A stretch of 64,000 nucleotides of DNA from DAOPXV01 sp035352535 (GTDB taxonomy: Bacteria; Muiribacteriota; UBA9980), in contig CAZJFS010000002.1 in NCBI GenBank assembly GCA_964545075.1, positions 1-64,000 on the forward strand, in the 5' to 3' direction. Shown here one piece after another: positions 9,318-18,763 of this stretch. Position 1 is the first letter of the stretch. Each line of letters opens with the position of its first letter. The notes under the pieces are model-generated. The model saw only the letters and a program-made list of their open reading frames with translations, did not search any database and was not told the origin of the DNA. The position numbers and the translations under genes were made by a program.

Positions 9318-10148
9318 TTACGCGTTTTTATACTGCGCCCTGAAATTATTCATCAGACGAAAAAAGCGTTCCGAGCGAAGCATTTTAACGCTGCGAGAGA
9401 GATAATCATTTTTTTTATTTTCAATCGTAACGATAGGATTGGCGCGTTTTTCAACCATACGCGCTAAAACCCTTTCAAAATCGATATTACCGTCATCGAG
9501 CGCGAGATGTTCGTCATCGCGGCCGAAGTTCGAATGAAGATGAATCTCGCGCATATATGGCGCGAAAGCGTCTATCCAGTCCTCCAGCGGCGATTGGGCG
9601 AAAACATTGAAATGTCCCGTGTCGAAGCATATATTGAGTTCCCGTTTTGAAAAGGATTCCACTATCTGCATTATGATGTCTGGCGTTTTATCATATACAT
9701 TCTCGATCGCAAGCGATATGCCGAAACTTTTCGCGTACTCTATCACCTCGCCGATGCTATCGCAGATGTTCTTTATCCATTCGCCGCGCCCACGCGAAAG
9801 AAAGGATGTCTCGTTATATCCCGAATGAAACACGACGTTTTGAGCGTTAAGCGTGTTCGCGATATTTAAGGCCGCGGTCATTCTCTTAAGTGAGACGCGG
9901 CGGATATCGCGGTCAGTCGAACCGAGCGAAAGATCCCAGAATGGAGCGTGAACCGTTACAAGCATTCCGGCGTGAGAAAGGGCGCCGGCGACTTCCCTTA
10001 TGTTATCGAGTTTAAGATTTTCCGTTTCCCCGGCGTCAAAGTAGATCTCGGGAAAAATTCCAAGCTCCTTGAAGAACGTAAAGCGCTCCGTGAAATCGGA
10101 AAATTTCATGGAGGCGAAAAGCGGTATATTCAGCTTGTCTGTAAACAT
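9318..10148 (-). CDS. Sugar phosphate isomerase/epimerase-like TIM barrel
   Basis: 276 residues of the xylose isomerase-like TIM barrel / AP endonuclease 2 superfamily (PF01261). Candidate metal ligands stand in the usual order: glutamate in LAIENVYD, Asp/His in CFDTGHFN, His in EIHLHSN, and a late glutamate in TIENKKND. These proteins isomerise or epimerise sugars or cyclitols; the substrate cannot be read here. The nine-ligand zinc set of endonuclease IV is not complete, and a better Nfo candidate is at 38985. AGGAAGG lies seven bases before the ATG. The neighbours are the Trm112-like gene and the GGDEF gene. Confidence 0.75.
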   Translation of the reverse strand: MFTDKLNIPLFASMKFSDFTERFTFFKELGIFPEIYFDAGETENLKLDNIREVAGALSHAGMLVTVHAPFWDLSLGSTDRDIRRVSLKRMTAALNIANTLNAQNVVFHSGYNETSFLSRGRGEWIKNICDSIGEVIEYAKSFGISLAIENVYDKTPDIIMQIVESFSKRELNICFDTGHFNVFAQSPLEDWIDAFAPYMREIHLHSNFGRDDEHLALDDGNIDFERVLARMVEKRANPIVTIENKKNDYLSRSVKMLRSERFFRLMNNFRAQYKNA

Positions 10149-10160
10149 TTTTAAACCTTC

Positions 10161-10346
10161 CTATCTGGAAAAATTTATATCTTCTCTTATGACCGCCTCT
10201 TCTTCGAGCATCACGGGAATGTCATCCCGGACGGGGTAGGCCCTGCGGCATCCCTTGCACAAAAGCTGATGATGTTCCTTAAGATAAAGCAGGTCGCCGC
10301 GGCACACGGGACAGCACAATATATCAAGAAGCTCTTTTTTCAACAT
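10161..10346 (-). CDS. Trm112-like zinc-ribbon protein (UPF0434 type)
   Basis: 61 residues. Two CxxC knuckles, CPVC near residue 12 and CKGC near residue 31, plus [18 protein letters not shown] give the bacterial Trm112/YcaR pattern. In eukaryotes and archaea Trm112 stabilises methyltransferases; the bacterial role is less clear. GGAGGAA precedes the ATG. Twelve bases separate it from the TIM-barrel gene and 21 from the activase gene, consistent with cotranscription. Confidence 0.85.
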   Translation of the reverse strand: MLKKELLDILCCPVCRGDLLYLKEHHQLLCKGCRRAYPVRDDIPVMLEEEAVIREDINFSR

Positions 10347-10367
10347 CTTTCTTCCTCCGAATTAAAG

Positions 10368-11342
10368 TTATACGGCATCGTATCTGCCGCACCTGCCGCC
10401 TATATTAAAAAGCTTGCGCGAATCCTTTTTAACTGACACTATCTCGCACTGGTTCGAACACGCGGCGCACTCAAAGACCGTTGATTCGATAGCGCCCTCG
10501 GCGCATTCAAAGCCCTTGAAAGCTGTTATCCTGGATTTGTTTTTCCGGAACGAGCGGGCGGTTATGATGGCCGCTCCTATGGCCCCCATCACGTCATAAT
10601 GCTCCGGGACGGTTATTTCGGCGTTCAAAGCGCGCATAAAAGATTTTACTATGCCTGAATTGGCGGCAACGCCGCCCTGAAAAACGATCCTTTTCTCTAT
10701 TTTTTTTCCGTGCCCGACGTTGTTAAGATAATTCTGGACAAGAGCGTCGCACAGGCCGGCTATTATGTCTTCCTTCGAGTATCCTATCTGCTGCTTATGT
10801 ATCATATCCGATTCAGCGAAAACTCCGCACCTGCCGGCAATTTTAGTCGGCCTTGACGATGCCGCTGCAAGGGCTCCGAAATCGCGTATATCTATGCCGA
10901 GGCGCTGCGCCTGCTGGTCCAGAAAAGAGCCGGTCCCGGCCGCGCATATCGTGTTCATCGCGAAATCCACGACGACCCTGTCGTGAATTATTATTATTTT
11001 CGAGTCCTGTCCGCCGATCTCCAGTACCGTAGAAGCTTCCGGATAGTAATGCATCGAAGCGACTGAATGCGCCGTAATCTCGTTTTTTATCTCATCCGCC
11101 CCGATAAGAAGGCCGGCCAGATGACGGCCGGAACCGGTCGTGCCTATGCCGGATATCGTCAAGCCTTTTCCGGAAAGCTCCGCCAGGCCTTTTTTCACAG
11201 CCGCTATTGGCGCTCCGGCGGTTCTTATATATTGTTTATGAACGACATTGAGTTCTTCGTCGAGCGCGGCGACGTTAACCGAAACCGATCCTACATCGAC
11301 TCCGGCGTAAACCCGCCCTTTATAATTCGATAAAGATTGCAT
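10368..11342 (-). CDS. 2-hydroxyacyl-CoA dehydratase activase (BadF/BcrA/HgdC-type ATPase)
   Basis: 324 residues of the ASKHA-fold activator family (BadF/BadG/BcrA/BcrD). These use ATP to push an electron from a bridging [4Fe-4S] cluster into a dehydratase or reductase. Seen here: the phosphate-binding start YAGVDVGSVSVNV, GGQDSKIIIIHD, and the two cluster cysteines in MNTICAAGTGSF and IAGRCGVFAESD, then FQGGVAANSGIV. An added C-terminal tail has CAACSNQC and GGRCGRYD, as in the larger activase-dehydratase fusion proteins. The partner at 11344 is one base upstream, so this looks like a fused COG3580/3581-type enzyme split into two genes. The substrate is unknown. Confidence 0.88.
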   Translation of the reverse strand: MQSLSNYKGRVYAGVDVGSVSVNVAALDEELNVVHKQYIRTAGAPIAAVKKGLAELSGKGLTISGIGTTGSGRHLAGLLIGADEIKNEITAHSVASMHYYPEASTVLEIGGQDSKIIIIHDRVVVDFAMNTICAAGTGSFLDQQAQRLGIDIRDFGALAAASSRPTKIAGRCGVFAESDMIHKQQIGYSKEDIIAGLCDALVQNYLNNVGHGKKIEKRIVFQGGVAANSGIVKSFMRALNAEITVPEHYDVMGAIGAAIITARSFRKNKSRITAFKGFECAEGAIESTVFECAACSNQCEIVSVKKDSRKLFNIGGRCGRYDAV

Positions 11343-11343
11343 A

Positions 11344-12426
11344 TCACATCACGTCTTTTTTCATGCGGAGCATGTCCGCGAAGGCCTCAAGCCTCGTTAC
11401 GACGGCCGCCTGCGAGGTATGCTCATCAAAAGTCAGGCACAGGCAGGAGATGCCGTGATCATCGCAAACCCTGGGAAGTATAGTCGTGGCGACGGTTTCA
11501 GGCATGCATGAAAAAGGCGTTATATGGACCAGGCCGTCGAATTTTTCGCGCGCGTACATTATCGCGGACGCTATGGTCTGTATGCCTTTTCCGCCGACAT
11601 CGCTCGCAAGATAAGGCCGCGCGAGCCGTTTCATGGCACGGTGGGATTTTTTCGAAAAAAAATCAAGAGAAATAAGCTTTAATATCCATTCGGAAAGGTG
11701 TATCGTACGTTCTACCCATACGTTCTGATTCCCCAGCAGCCGCTCCACGTTCATATTGGCTTTTTCATCGAGTACGAGATAGATCTCGCCCAGAAGACCT
11801 ATCTTTAAAACTTCCGCAGCCGGTATGTCGGTTTTGATCTCGCGTTTATAAATTTTTTCAATCTCGTCATAAAACTTTTTAGCCACGGAAAACGAATCGA
11901 TCTCCAGAACGCGTTCGCGTATTTGCATATAAATAGCTTCGACGCGTGATTTTTCGGTGGAATGCGCGCGGTAGTAGCACGCCATTTTATCATTTCTTTC
12001 TGAAAGTTTAAGTATCTTCCACGCGAAATAAAATGAAGGCAGAAGAGAAAGTCTTGTCCTAAAGCCCGTTATGCGTTTCAATTCAGAAAAAACCTCGGGT
12101 ATGTTGTCCTGGTTCAAGACCATCATTTTGGCGGTATATCCAGCGTCCCTCAAAATTTTTTCCTGAAGAACGCCATAAAAGCCGAACCTGCATGGGCCGT
12201 TCCCTCCGGCCATGACTATCGTATCCGCGCCTTTTTCGATCGCCTCGACGAAATTTCCCACGCATATCTTGAACGGAAGGCATACCTGCTCGGGAGAAAG
12301 CCTGAAGCCGATCTCATAAGTCCTGTCCGTAATGGGAGGAGGCGCGATATAAGCCAGACCGAGCTTTTTAAAAAGCGCGGAAAGTGCTATATGCAGATTT
12401 CCCATATGCGCGGAAGTTATCATCAT
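11344..12426 (-). CDS. 2-hydroxyacyl-CoA dehydratase-like protein (COG3581 type)
   Basis: 360 residues. Conserved cysteines occur in the contexts SPEQVCLPFKICVG (about 47-55), GNGPCRFGFYG (about 78), TPFSCMPETV (about 303) and HGISCLCLTFDEHTSQ (about 325), as expected of the Fe-S-carrying dehydratase-like proteins that pair with BadF-type activases. It lies directly behind MinD (6 bases) and one base ahead of the activase gene. Members of this group are widespread in anaerobes and mostly lack a known substrate; the activase partner argues for an ATP-driven reductive or dehydration reaction. Confidence 0.8.
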   Translation of the reverse strand: MMITSAHMGNLHIALSALFKKLGLAYIAPPPITDRTYEIGFRLSPEQVCLPFKICVGNFVEAIEKGADTIVMAGGNGPCRFGFYGVLQEKILRDAGYTAKMMVLNQDNIPEVFSELKRITGFRTRLSLLPSFYFAWKILKLSERNDKMACYYRAHSTEKSRVEAIYMQIRERVLEIDSFSVAKKFYDEIEKIYKREIKTDIPAAEVLKIGLLGEIYLVLDEKANMNVERLLGNQNVWVERTIHLSEWILKLISLDFFSKKSHRAMKRLARPYLASDVGGKGIQTIASAIMYAREKFDGLVHITPFSCMPETVATTILPRVCDDHGISCLCLTFDEHTSQAAVVTRLEAFADMLRMKKDVM

Positions 12427-12432
12427 TTTTTT

Positions 12433-13311
12433 CTACCTTGAAAATATATGCAGGAACCTGTCCAAAATTGAAAGCTTTTTGACTTGTATCGGCGTAATCT
12501 TTTCGCCATCTATAAGCTTGGCTATATTTAAAAATATGGAAGCCGCGAGCGAACGCCCCTTCAAAACCACCGGCCGTTTTTTAAAGTTGGAAGCGATAAC
12601 GTCATAGTCAAATGGTATCTGACCGATTATGGGAACGGAAAGGACTTTCTGTATCTCGTCAACGTCGAGAGCCAGAGCATCCTTAACAAGGTGCGTTTCG
12701 ATTTTATTGACGATGGAATTGATGTTTTTACGAAGTATGCCGAGCGATTCAATTATTCCAATTATCCTGTCGGCGTTTCTAAGGGATACATGTTCAGGCG
12801 TTATCACCACTATCGCATGCGTGGCGGGCGCGACGGAGCACAAGAAACCGTTCTCTATGCCGGCCGGGGAATCGATGAGAATATAGTCGAAATCTTTCAT
12901 GAGTTCATGGCAGAATTCAGCCATTTTCTGCGGTGAAAGCTGCGTTTTATCTCCAGACTGCGAAGCTGATATAAGAAAAAGCGAAGATACGCGGGGATCC
13001 TGAACCACGGCTGCGGAAAATTTGACCTTGCCGGAGATACACTGAGCTATGTCGTGAACGGCATATTCCTCAAGACCCATTATTATATCCAGATTCTTGA
13101 GACCGGCATCGCCGTCGATCAAAAGCACCTTGCGTCCCAGAAGTGAAAGAGCGAGGCCCAGATTGGCGCTTATGGTAGTTTTACCCACGCCTCCCTTTCC
13201 TGACGCTATAACGAAAACTTTCGCATATCTTTCTTTTTGGGATTTCAACGGTTCGGGTTTATCGCCGGAGCCGTTTTTTATTTCAACATTCGTATCACTC
13301 AATTGTAACAC
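12433..13311 (-). CDS. minD: Septum site-determining ATPase MinD
   Basis: 292 residues of the ParA/MinD family. The deviant Walker A is VIASGKGGVGKTTISANL (about residues 34-51), followed by LIDGDAGLKNLD and the hydrolysis motif YILIDSPAGIE. The C-terminus ends in a short amphipathic stretch, ILDRFLHIFSR, resembling the MinD membrane-targeting helix. It would recruit MinC to the membrane and keep FtsZ rings off the poles. The start is GTG at 13311, overlapping minC by 17 bases; a TTG at 13302 is better spaced from AAAGG and may be the true start. FlhG is an alternative reading, but the overlapping minC decides for MinD. Confidence 0.9.
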   Translation of the reverse strand: MLQLSDTNVEIKNGSGDKPEPLKSQKERYAKVFVIASGKGGVGKTTISANLGLALSLLGRKVLLIDGDAGLKNLDIIMGLEEYAVHDIAQCISGKVKFSAAVVQDPRVSSLFLISASQSGDKTQLSPQKMAEFCHELMKDFDYILIDSPAGIENGFLCSVAPATHAIVVITPEHVSLRNADRIIGIIESLGILRKNINSIVNKIETHLVKDALALDVDEIQKVLSVPIIGQIPFDYDVIASNFKKRPVVLKGRSLAASIFLNIAKLIDGEKITPIQVKKLSILDRFLHIFSR

Positions 13312-13978
13312 AACCTTTTGAAAGAATTTCCTCGGGATGTTTCCTCATCGTTATTTCATTTCCGGTAACGCCGCACATAACGGGACCGCCATAAAGGTCG
13401 GCGGGAACATCGGAGGCGCCGATAAAGCAATCGCCTATACGAATCCTTACAGGCTTGAAGCTCATGGCGAAAAGAAAAGCGTTAGCATCCCCGGCGGAAC
13501 CGGCCCATGCCTCGCCAGAACATTCTCCGAGTATGCATATGGAACCGGTGCTTTTCAACGAACCGCCCGCGTTAAGATTTCCCAGAAGAACCACGGGCCC
13601 TTCCAAGTCGGCGACAACGCCACAGCGAACGGACGATCTGATATAGAAAGCCTTATCATAAGAAAACGTTTCCGTGAGTTCAGCCAGGCTGTGCGAACTG
13701 CGGCGCTGATGAAGCACGTCGGAAGTATTAGAAAAAACTTGAGATACGGAAATTTTGCAGCTTTCCTCAATTTCGGCTTTAAGCTTTTCGATGGCGGAAA
13801 GGTGCATGGCGCGTTCCTTAAGGTCTATTATTATGCCTGCCTTGGGATTGGCGCGGTTAACTTCGTTTATTTTTTCTATCACCTGATGGGTTACGGATCT
13901 CAAAGGAATATTTTCTGAAATCCTCGCGACCCATCTCGATCCGTGGTCCTCTATAACCACGTCATGGCGAGATCGCAC
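13295..13978 (-). CDS. minC: Septum site-determining protein MinC
   Basis: 227 residues. An N-terminal alpha/beta domain (to about 105) is joined by a linker to a Gly-rich right-handed beta-helix: YIRSSVRCGVVADLEGPVVL, LLGNLNAGGSLKSTGSICILG, then GEAWAGSAGDANAFLFAM, the standard MinC C-terminal pattern that binds MinD and FtsZ. The GTG start shares one base with the TAG stop of the upstream TPR lipoprotein gene, and the end overlaps minD, so translation is probably coupled. No MinE follows. Confidence 0.9.
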   Translation of the reverse strand: MRSRHDVVIEDHGSRWVARISENIPLRSVTHQVIEKINEVNRANPKAGIIIDLKERAMHLSAIEKLKAEIEESCKISVSQVFSNTSDVLHQRRSSHSLAELTETFSYDKAFYIRSSVRCGVVADLEGPVVLLGNLNAGGSLKSTGSICILGECSGEAWAGSAGDANAFLFAMSFKPVRIRIGDCFIGASDVPADLYGGPVMCGVTGNEITMRKHPEEILSKGCVTIE

Positions 13979-14874
13979 TATTTTTTACCTTCTTCCTGAA
14001 CTTTAGTGACCATCTTTCTGGCATACTGATTATTAAAATCAGCTGAAAGCGCCTTGTTGTAATAATGAAGGGCGTTTGACGCGTCATTCTTTTCGAAATA
14101 ATAAAGATCGCCAAGATTTATGCAGGCGTTGATGTGAGAATTGTCAAGCGACAGCGTCTTTTTATACATTTCAATGGCTTTATCGATATTGTTTTCGTTA
14201 TGATATATAACGCCGATTTGAAAAATGGCCTCCTTGAAGTTGGGATCGAATTTCAACACGAGGAGGAACTCTTCAAGAGCAGAATCTTTAAGACCTTTTT
14301 CAAGATAATAAACGCCGAGATTGTAATGAGAATAAGGATCGTTCGGAACCAGTTCCACGTATTTTTTCATATACAGCGAAGATTTCTGCGTATCGCCGGT
14401 TTTGCTGTAAATCTTACTTAAGTGACTGAATATCTGAGAATCTTTAGGGTCCAGTTCGGCCGCCCTCAAAAGTTCCGTCTCGGCCAGATCGAATTTCCCC
14501 ATGTTCGCGTATATTATTCCCAGATTATAATGCGACGGCGCAAAATCCTCTTTTACCGAAATAGATTTTTTCAAAAGAGTTATGGCTGTCTTAACATCGC
14601 CTTTTTTCGCGTAAGCGAGACCCAGCCCGGAATAACTGTCTGCGTTATTGGGATCGACTTCGATGGCGCGCTTATAATTAACTATGGCTATGTCGAGTTT
14701 GCCATTTTGTCCGGCTATCGTCGCCAGATTGTTATACTCCTGGGCAGTCCTGTACTTCGGAAGAAGGTTAACATCCTCTTTTTTAGGTTCGGAACCGCAT
14801 CCTGACGAAGCGAACGCCATTAACGATACCACGAATAAAATTAAAAATTTCTTTATTGGAAGGTTCTTTTTCAT
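13978..14874 (-). CDS. TPR-repeat lipoprotein
   Basis: 298 residues. A lipoprotein signal peptide ends in ASSGC (about residues 22-26). The rest is an almost continuous TPR array of about seven units (YNNLATIAGQNGKLDIAIVN, YSGLGLAYAKKGDVKTAIT and so on), similar in plan to NlpI/PilF-type outer-membrane lipoproteins. It is translationally coupled to minC (one-base overlap), so it may link the envelope to division-site placement; that link is inference from gene order only. Confidence 0.82.
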   Translation of the reverse strand: MKKNLPIKKFLILFVVSLMAFASSGCGSEPKKEDVNLLPKYRTAQEYNNLATIAGQNGKLDIAIVNYKRAIEVDPNNADSYSGLGLAYAKKGDVKTAITLLKKSISVKEDFAPSHYNLGIIYANMGKFDLAETELLRAAELDPKDSQIFSHLSKIYSKTGDTQKSSLYMKKYVELVPNDPYSHYNLGVYYLEKGLKDSALEEFLLVLKFDPNFKEAIFQIGVIYHNENNIDKAIEMYKKTLSLDNSHINACINLGDLYYFEKNDASNALHYYNKALSADFNNQYARKMVTKVQEEGKK

Positions 14875-14917
14875 TCTTATATCTTCTCCTTTAAACGATA
14901 AAATATATTAAAATTAG

Positions 14918-17206
14918 CTAATTAACTTTTTTTGCGGCCATCGAAGAAGGATATTTTTTCGAAAGCTCCGTCTCGATAACGGCAGCCTCATAGCTATTTC
15001 CAAGCTTTCGATGGCATTGCGCCATATAATAAAGTGCATTCGGGTTAGAAAATCCGCCTCTGGCGTATTTTTCAAACGCCACAAGAGCTTCCTGATAAAG
15101 CCCCTGCGAGAATAGCTGCACGCCATCCCTGTAATAGCTTACTATCTTGTATTTCAAAAGCATAAGATTTCCGCCCGACGAGCACATCGCGTAAAAATTA
15201 TCATCAAATGTCGCGACATCCAGTATTTTAACATCACGGCCGTTCGGCTCTTCAAAGCTTCCAGCGGAATCGAAAGAAAAATCATTTAGCGTCGAAAACA
15301 CGAGCGCGCGGCGCGTCTCAAAATCAGTTGCGAAAGCGAGATTTTTTTTGGAAAAATTCAACGCGTTAATATTTTTTATCGGCGGAGAAACGCCGGGCGC
15401 CGCAGAAAACGAATTTTTATAACGCGCCTCCTCGTCAAATTTCAAGATTCTCTTCTCCGCCGCGTCAAGAAGATAAAAATTTCTGAACATATCCGATGCG
15501 ATGGCGGAATAAGCCTGGCCGTTTTTAGGCATCTTATATTTTTTCAGTATGCGCCCGGCCACGTTAAGTTTATAAACGTATGGCTGATCCTTGGCGATGG
15601 CCAGCACGTTTCCCTGTCCGTCATCCGATATATTTTTGACGAAAAGCTTTTTGGGTTCGACCTTACGTGAATTTATCTCTTCGGGCACGCGCAGGGCGCG
15701 CATATGCGAAAGCGGCGTAAGTTCGATATTTTTCTGGCCGTTGAAATCAAAAAAATTAAAGTTCGCTAGCCGGTCTATGGTTATAAAATTATGAGGAAAA
15801 TTCGTCTTAGCGGCGAGCATTTCGTTTAAAATCTTTAAAAACTGAAATTCGTACGGCACCGAATAATGCTGGTTTCCGGTAAAATCCAATATGTGTATTT
15901 TTTCATGCATGTCTGCGTATATTCCATAGTGGACGAGAGCGTTAGTGCCCAGCACGTCGCCGTAAGCCTCGAAATATTCGCCGTTTGCTGAAAACACCAT
16001 CGCCTCGTTACGTTCAGAGTCGGTGACGATTATTCTTTTAAGGCGATCGACGACTATGCGCGAAGGCGACTGAAATCTTCCGGAACGGCGGCCAAAACTC
16101 CCGAACGAAAAACTGAAAACGCCTGTTTTATTGTAGACGTTTACCTTGAAATTCTTGTCGTCGAGAATGTAGAGATTATCTTCCGCGTCAACCGCGAAAT
16201 CGACCGGACAAATATTATTGTTGTAAGTAATGTTGCCTACGCCGGAAATGCCGTATTGATATGTCAGCTCGCCGCGGGAATTGTATTTTTCGATTATCCG
16301 GGACGATTTTTTAAATATATATACCGTTCCATCGGACGCTTTAAGTATCTTATTTCCGGAATATTTTTTAAGATCGCACTTATAAGGGGTTTTCGTCTCT
16401 GGATCGATTAGCGGAATAACGCTTATTATGGCTGAATTAGGAGGATCAACCAGATAAATTCCGTTATCAGGAGAAAAATAGATATAAGCTTCGTCCGATA
16501 TCTGATCGTAAGAAAATTCAAACGCTTTCTTCACGCCCTGATAAAAATAAACGCGGCGGGAATGAATATCGACGTATATTCTATATTCACTATTTTCAAA
16601 CATCTTCGTAGCGAAATTAAGCTTGAAAAAGCCGGTTTCTTCATCCGCCGTTATATCATTCGAGTTAAGCATCGCGCCCGTTCTGGCGAAACGGTAAAAG
16701 CGGCCAAGAACGCTGCATGCCATTATTATATTGCCCGAAACGTCCCGCAGCATATTGGTCGGAGCGAGTATCCTTGATTCGGAACCGAAATTCAATTTTA
16801 TCCGTTCCGAAAGCATTCCGAACTTATTGAACACAAGAACGACACCGTTAGCCTTATCATACGTCAGAAAATTCCCGCCTTCGTCAATAAAGAAATTGTT
16901 TGTCGCGGCGGAGCCTACATATGAAGAGCGTTCCATGAAAAAGAACTCTTCCTTCAGCGTCATATAACTTTTAAAATATTTTTCATCATCTTCGAACATG
17001 AATTTCGGCTTCAACTTGTCCAACTCAAGCATATCAGCTTTTTTCTGGGCCGCTTCAGCTTTTTTTTCGCTTTTAGCCTTATATTTTTTCATCATGAATG
17101 CGTCAACTATGTTATCGCAGCCGGAATTCATTCCCGCGCTCATCATGAGCAAAACGAAAATGACAAATATTTTAAGCGGTTTTGAACTAAAAATTCCTTT
17201 TTTCAT
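14918..17206 (-). CDS. Lipoprotein with NHL-type beta-propeller and terminal TPR
   Basis: 762 residues. The lipobox is in AGMNSGC (about residues 24-30). The body has NHL-like propeller blades, clearest at DFAVDAEDNLYILDDKNFKV and RIVVDRLKRIIVTDSERNE. The last 80 residues form TPR-like helices (QGLYQEALVAFEKYA, ALYYMAQCHRKLGNS). The mix suggests a surface or periplasmic scaffold. It overlaps the upstream NHL gene by four bases (ATGA), so the two are probably made together. No catalytic motif is visible and the partner is unknown. Confidence 0.75.
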   Translation of the reverse strand: MKKGIFSSKPLKIFVIFVLLMMSAGMNSGCDNIVDAFMMKKYKAKSEKKAEAAQKKADMLELDKLKPKFMFEDDEKYFKSYMTLKEEFFFMERSSYVGSAATNNFFIDEGGNFLTYDKANGVVLVFNKFGMLSERIKLNFGSESRILAPTNMLRDVSGNIIMACSVLGRFYRFARTGAMLNSNDITADEETGFFKLNFATKMFENSEYRIYVDIHSRRVYFYQGVKKAFEFSYDQISDEAYIYFSPDNGIYLVDPPNSAIISVIPLIDPETKTPYKCDLKKYSGNKILKASDGTVYIFKKSSRIIEKYNSRGELTYQYGISGVGNITYNNNICPVDFAVDAEDNLYILDDKNFKVNVYNKTGVFSFSFGSFGRRSGRFQSPSRIVVDRLKRIIVTDSERNEAMVFSANGEYFEAYGDVLGTNALVHYGIYADMHEKIHILDFTGNQHYSVPYEFQFLKILNEMLAAKTNFPHNFITIDRLANFNFFDFNGQKNIELTPLSHMRALRVPEEINSRKVEPKKLFVKNISDDGQGNVLAIAKDQPYVYKLNVAGRILKKYKMPKNGQAYSAIASDMFRNFYLLDAAEKRILKFDEEARYKNSFSAAPGVSPPIKNINALNFSKKNLAFATDFETRRALVFSTLNDFSFDSAGSFEEPNGRDVKILDVATFDDNFYAMCSSGGNLMLLKYKIVSYYRDGVQLFSQGLYQEALVAFEKYARGGFSNPNALYYMAQCHRKLGNSYEAAVIETELSKKYPSSMAAKKVN

Positions 17207-18561
17207 TTACAAAACTCCAAAAGATTTATGTTGTGTGTATTTTTTTCGTCCGGAAGCGAGAATTTCAATATTTTGTGGCGGGCGGTTTCGGAAACATATA
17301 TGTCTCCGTCATGGCTCGCGGCGATACTTGAAAGCCTCTCATAATCGCCGCCTATAAAACCCAGGAAATCTCCTTCGACTGAAAACGCCACTATTCTTGA
17401 ATTTTTTTCAAATACTACGCTGACGAGTACTACTCTGTCAAGAAAGACGGCGACGCCGGTCGCTTCGTTCATCCCTTTTAATTTTTCAAGCGATATCGCT
17501 GACTTTATGTTCCCATATTCATCGCATATAACGACCCTTTTGTTGCGGGCGTCAAGGACGTATATATTGTTTTTCGAATCTATCGCAAGATCGATGGGTT
17601 CGTTAAATTTCCCTTCTCCGGAACCAAAACCGCCTATCTCAAGCATGAAATTTCCGTTCTGATCGAACTTCTGGACACGATCGTTCTTGGTATCGCAAAC
17701 CCATACGTAATTGGAAGAATCGCAGGCCACGCCGCCGGGCGCGCTCAAACGGCCATGCGTATTGCCTTCGCCGCCGAATATGAGAAGAAAATTTCCATCA
17801 CGGTCGAATTTCTGTATCCTGTTATTACCGCGTTCGGAAACGAATATATTCTTGTTGGTTACCGCCACGCCTACCGGCTCATTAAATGTCGCGGCATTGC
17901 TGGTCCCGACGTTATTCGTCGAAGTATTCTTCTCATCCCACGCGAAACTGCCGAATTCAAAAATGAAATGGCCCGATTGGTCGAACTTTTGTATTCTGTC
18001 GTTGCCGTAATCCGCGACGAATATATTGCCGGAAGAATCACATGACAACCCGCGCGGAGACGAGAGCAGGCCGGAAGAACGGCCCTGCATTCCTATAGTT
18101 TGCTTTTCCACGTGCACCGCCGGGGCTATTTCGAACATAACACCGTATTTTCCGGCTTTTTCTTTAGCGAAGGCCGCATAAGTATTGGTCTCATCGTTTT
18201 TTTCAATTATAGAATATTTTTTAAAAGCATCGGTAAAATTAATTTGAACGCATTCGGAATCGGCGGGCATGAGTATCTTGTTCGTAAAAAGTTCATATAT
18301 TTTAAGGGGTTTTTCACGACCCGCGCCGGACTTCGGCTCGGATAGATAAGCGGAAATTATCGACTGATTTTCAAGCTTAAAATAAAATTTATAGGTATTT
18401 TGCCCAATGCACTCGATTTTTTTTATAACTTCGTCTGAATAAGAAGCCGGTGCCGAAGGACGTGACGCCGCTTCGGAAACCGCGTGAAAAAATATCGCGG
18501 CAAGCGTAAAAAAAATTATGATTAAAGCCTGCGATGAAATATTAGAAAGAGGTTTTTTCAT
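17203..18561 (-). CDS. Secreted NHL-repeat beta-propeller protein
   Basis: 452 residues. A signal peptide of about 32 residues ends near AVSEAAS. After a beta-rich N-terminal domain come six NHL blades with the typical repeat (GLSCDSSGNIFVADYGNDRI, GVAVTNKNIFVSERGNNRI, GVACDSSNYVWVCDTKNDRV, DLAIDSKNNIYVLDARNKRV), each ending near QKFDxxGxF. NHL propellers bind proteins, RNA or carbohydrate; being exported, protein or polysaccharide binding is likelier. It is the first gene after the promoter at 18658-18686 and overlaps the next gene by four bases. Confidence 0.82.
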   Translation of the reverse strand: MKKPLSNISSQALIIIFFTLAAIFFHAVSEAASRPSAPASYSDEVIKKIECIGQNTYKFYFKLENQSIISAYLSEPKSGAGREKPLKIYELFTNKILMPADSECVQINFTDAFKKYSIIEKNDETNTYAAFAKEKAGKYGVMFEIAPAVHVEKQTIGMQGRSSGLLSSPRGLSCDSSGNIFVADYGNDRIQKFDQSGHFIFEFGSFAWDEKNTSTNNVGTSNAATFNEPVGVAVTNKNIFVSERGNNRIQKFDRDGNFLLIFGGEGNTHGRLSAPGGVACDSSNYVWVCDTKNDRVQKFDQNGNFMLEIGGFGSGEGKFNEPIDLAIDSKNNIYVLDARNKRVVICDEYGNIKSAISLEKLKGMNEATGVAVFLDRVVLVSVVFEKNSRIVAFSVEGDFLGFIGGDYERLSSIAASHDGDIYVSETARHKILKFSLPDEKNTHNINLLEFCK

Positions 18562-18657
18562 CTGAACGTTCTCCCATAAACTGCATAAACCGCGAAACTT
18601 TTCATTATAATAAATAAAGAGTTCACGAAAAATTAAAGCGCAATTTCGCGCAAGGTT

Positions 18658-18686
18658 ATTATAACAAATTTCTTTTTATTATTCAA
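18658..18686 (-). promoter_or_regulatory. Sigma-70-type promoter for the NHL-MinCD-SMC run
   Basis: Read on the - strand, TTGAAT (18681-18686) and TATAAT (18658-18663) are 17 bases apart, about 97 bases before the NHL gene start at 18561. All following genes down to 2513 are codirectional with gaps under 60 bases. Confidence 0.75.
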
Positions 18687-18763
18687 CTTAATTATTTATG
18701 TAATAACATTAGAGCGCGCTATGATTAGCCGCCGTATAAGTTTCGCCCGCCCCGGGCATGCAT

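Noticed and set aside
9318..10148. Second endonuclease IV
   Set aside because: The fold matches but the nine zinc ligands are not complete; only the general TIM-barrel isomerase pattern is supported.
12433..13311. FlhG instead of MinD
   Set aside because: Flagellar rod genes occur in the window, but minC overlaps this gene and the C-terminal helix is MinD-like.
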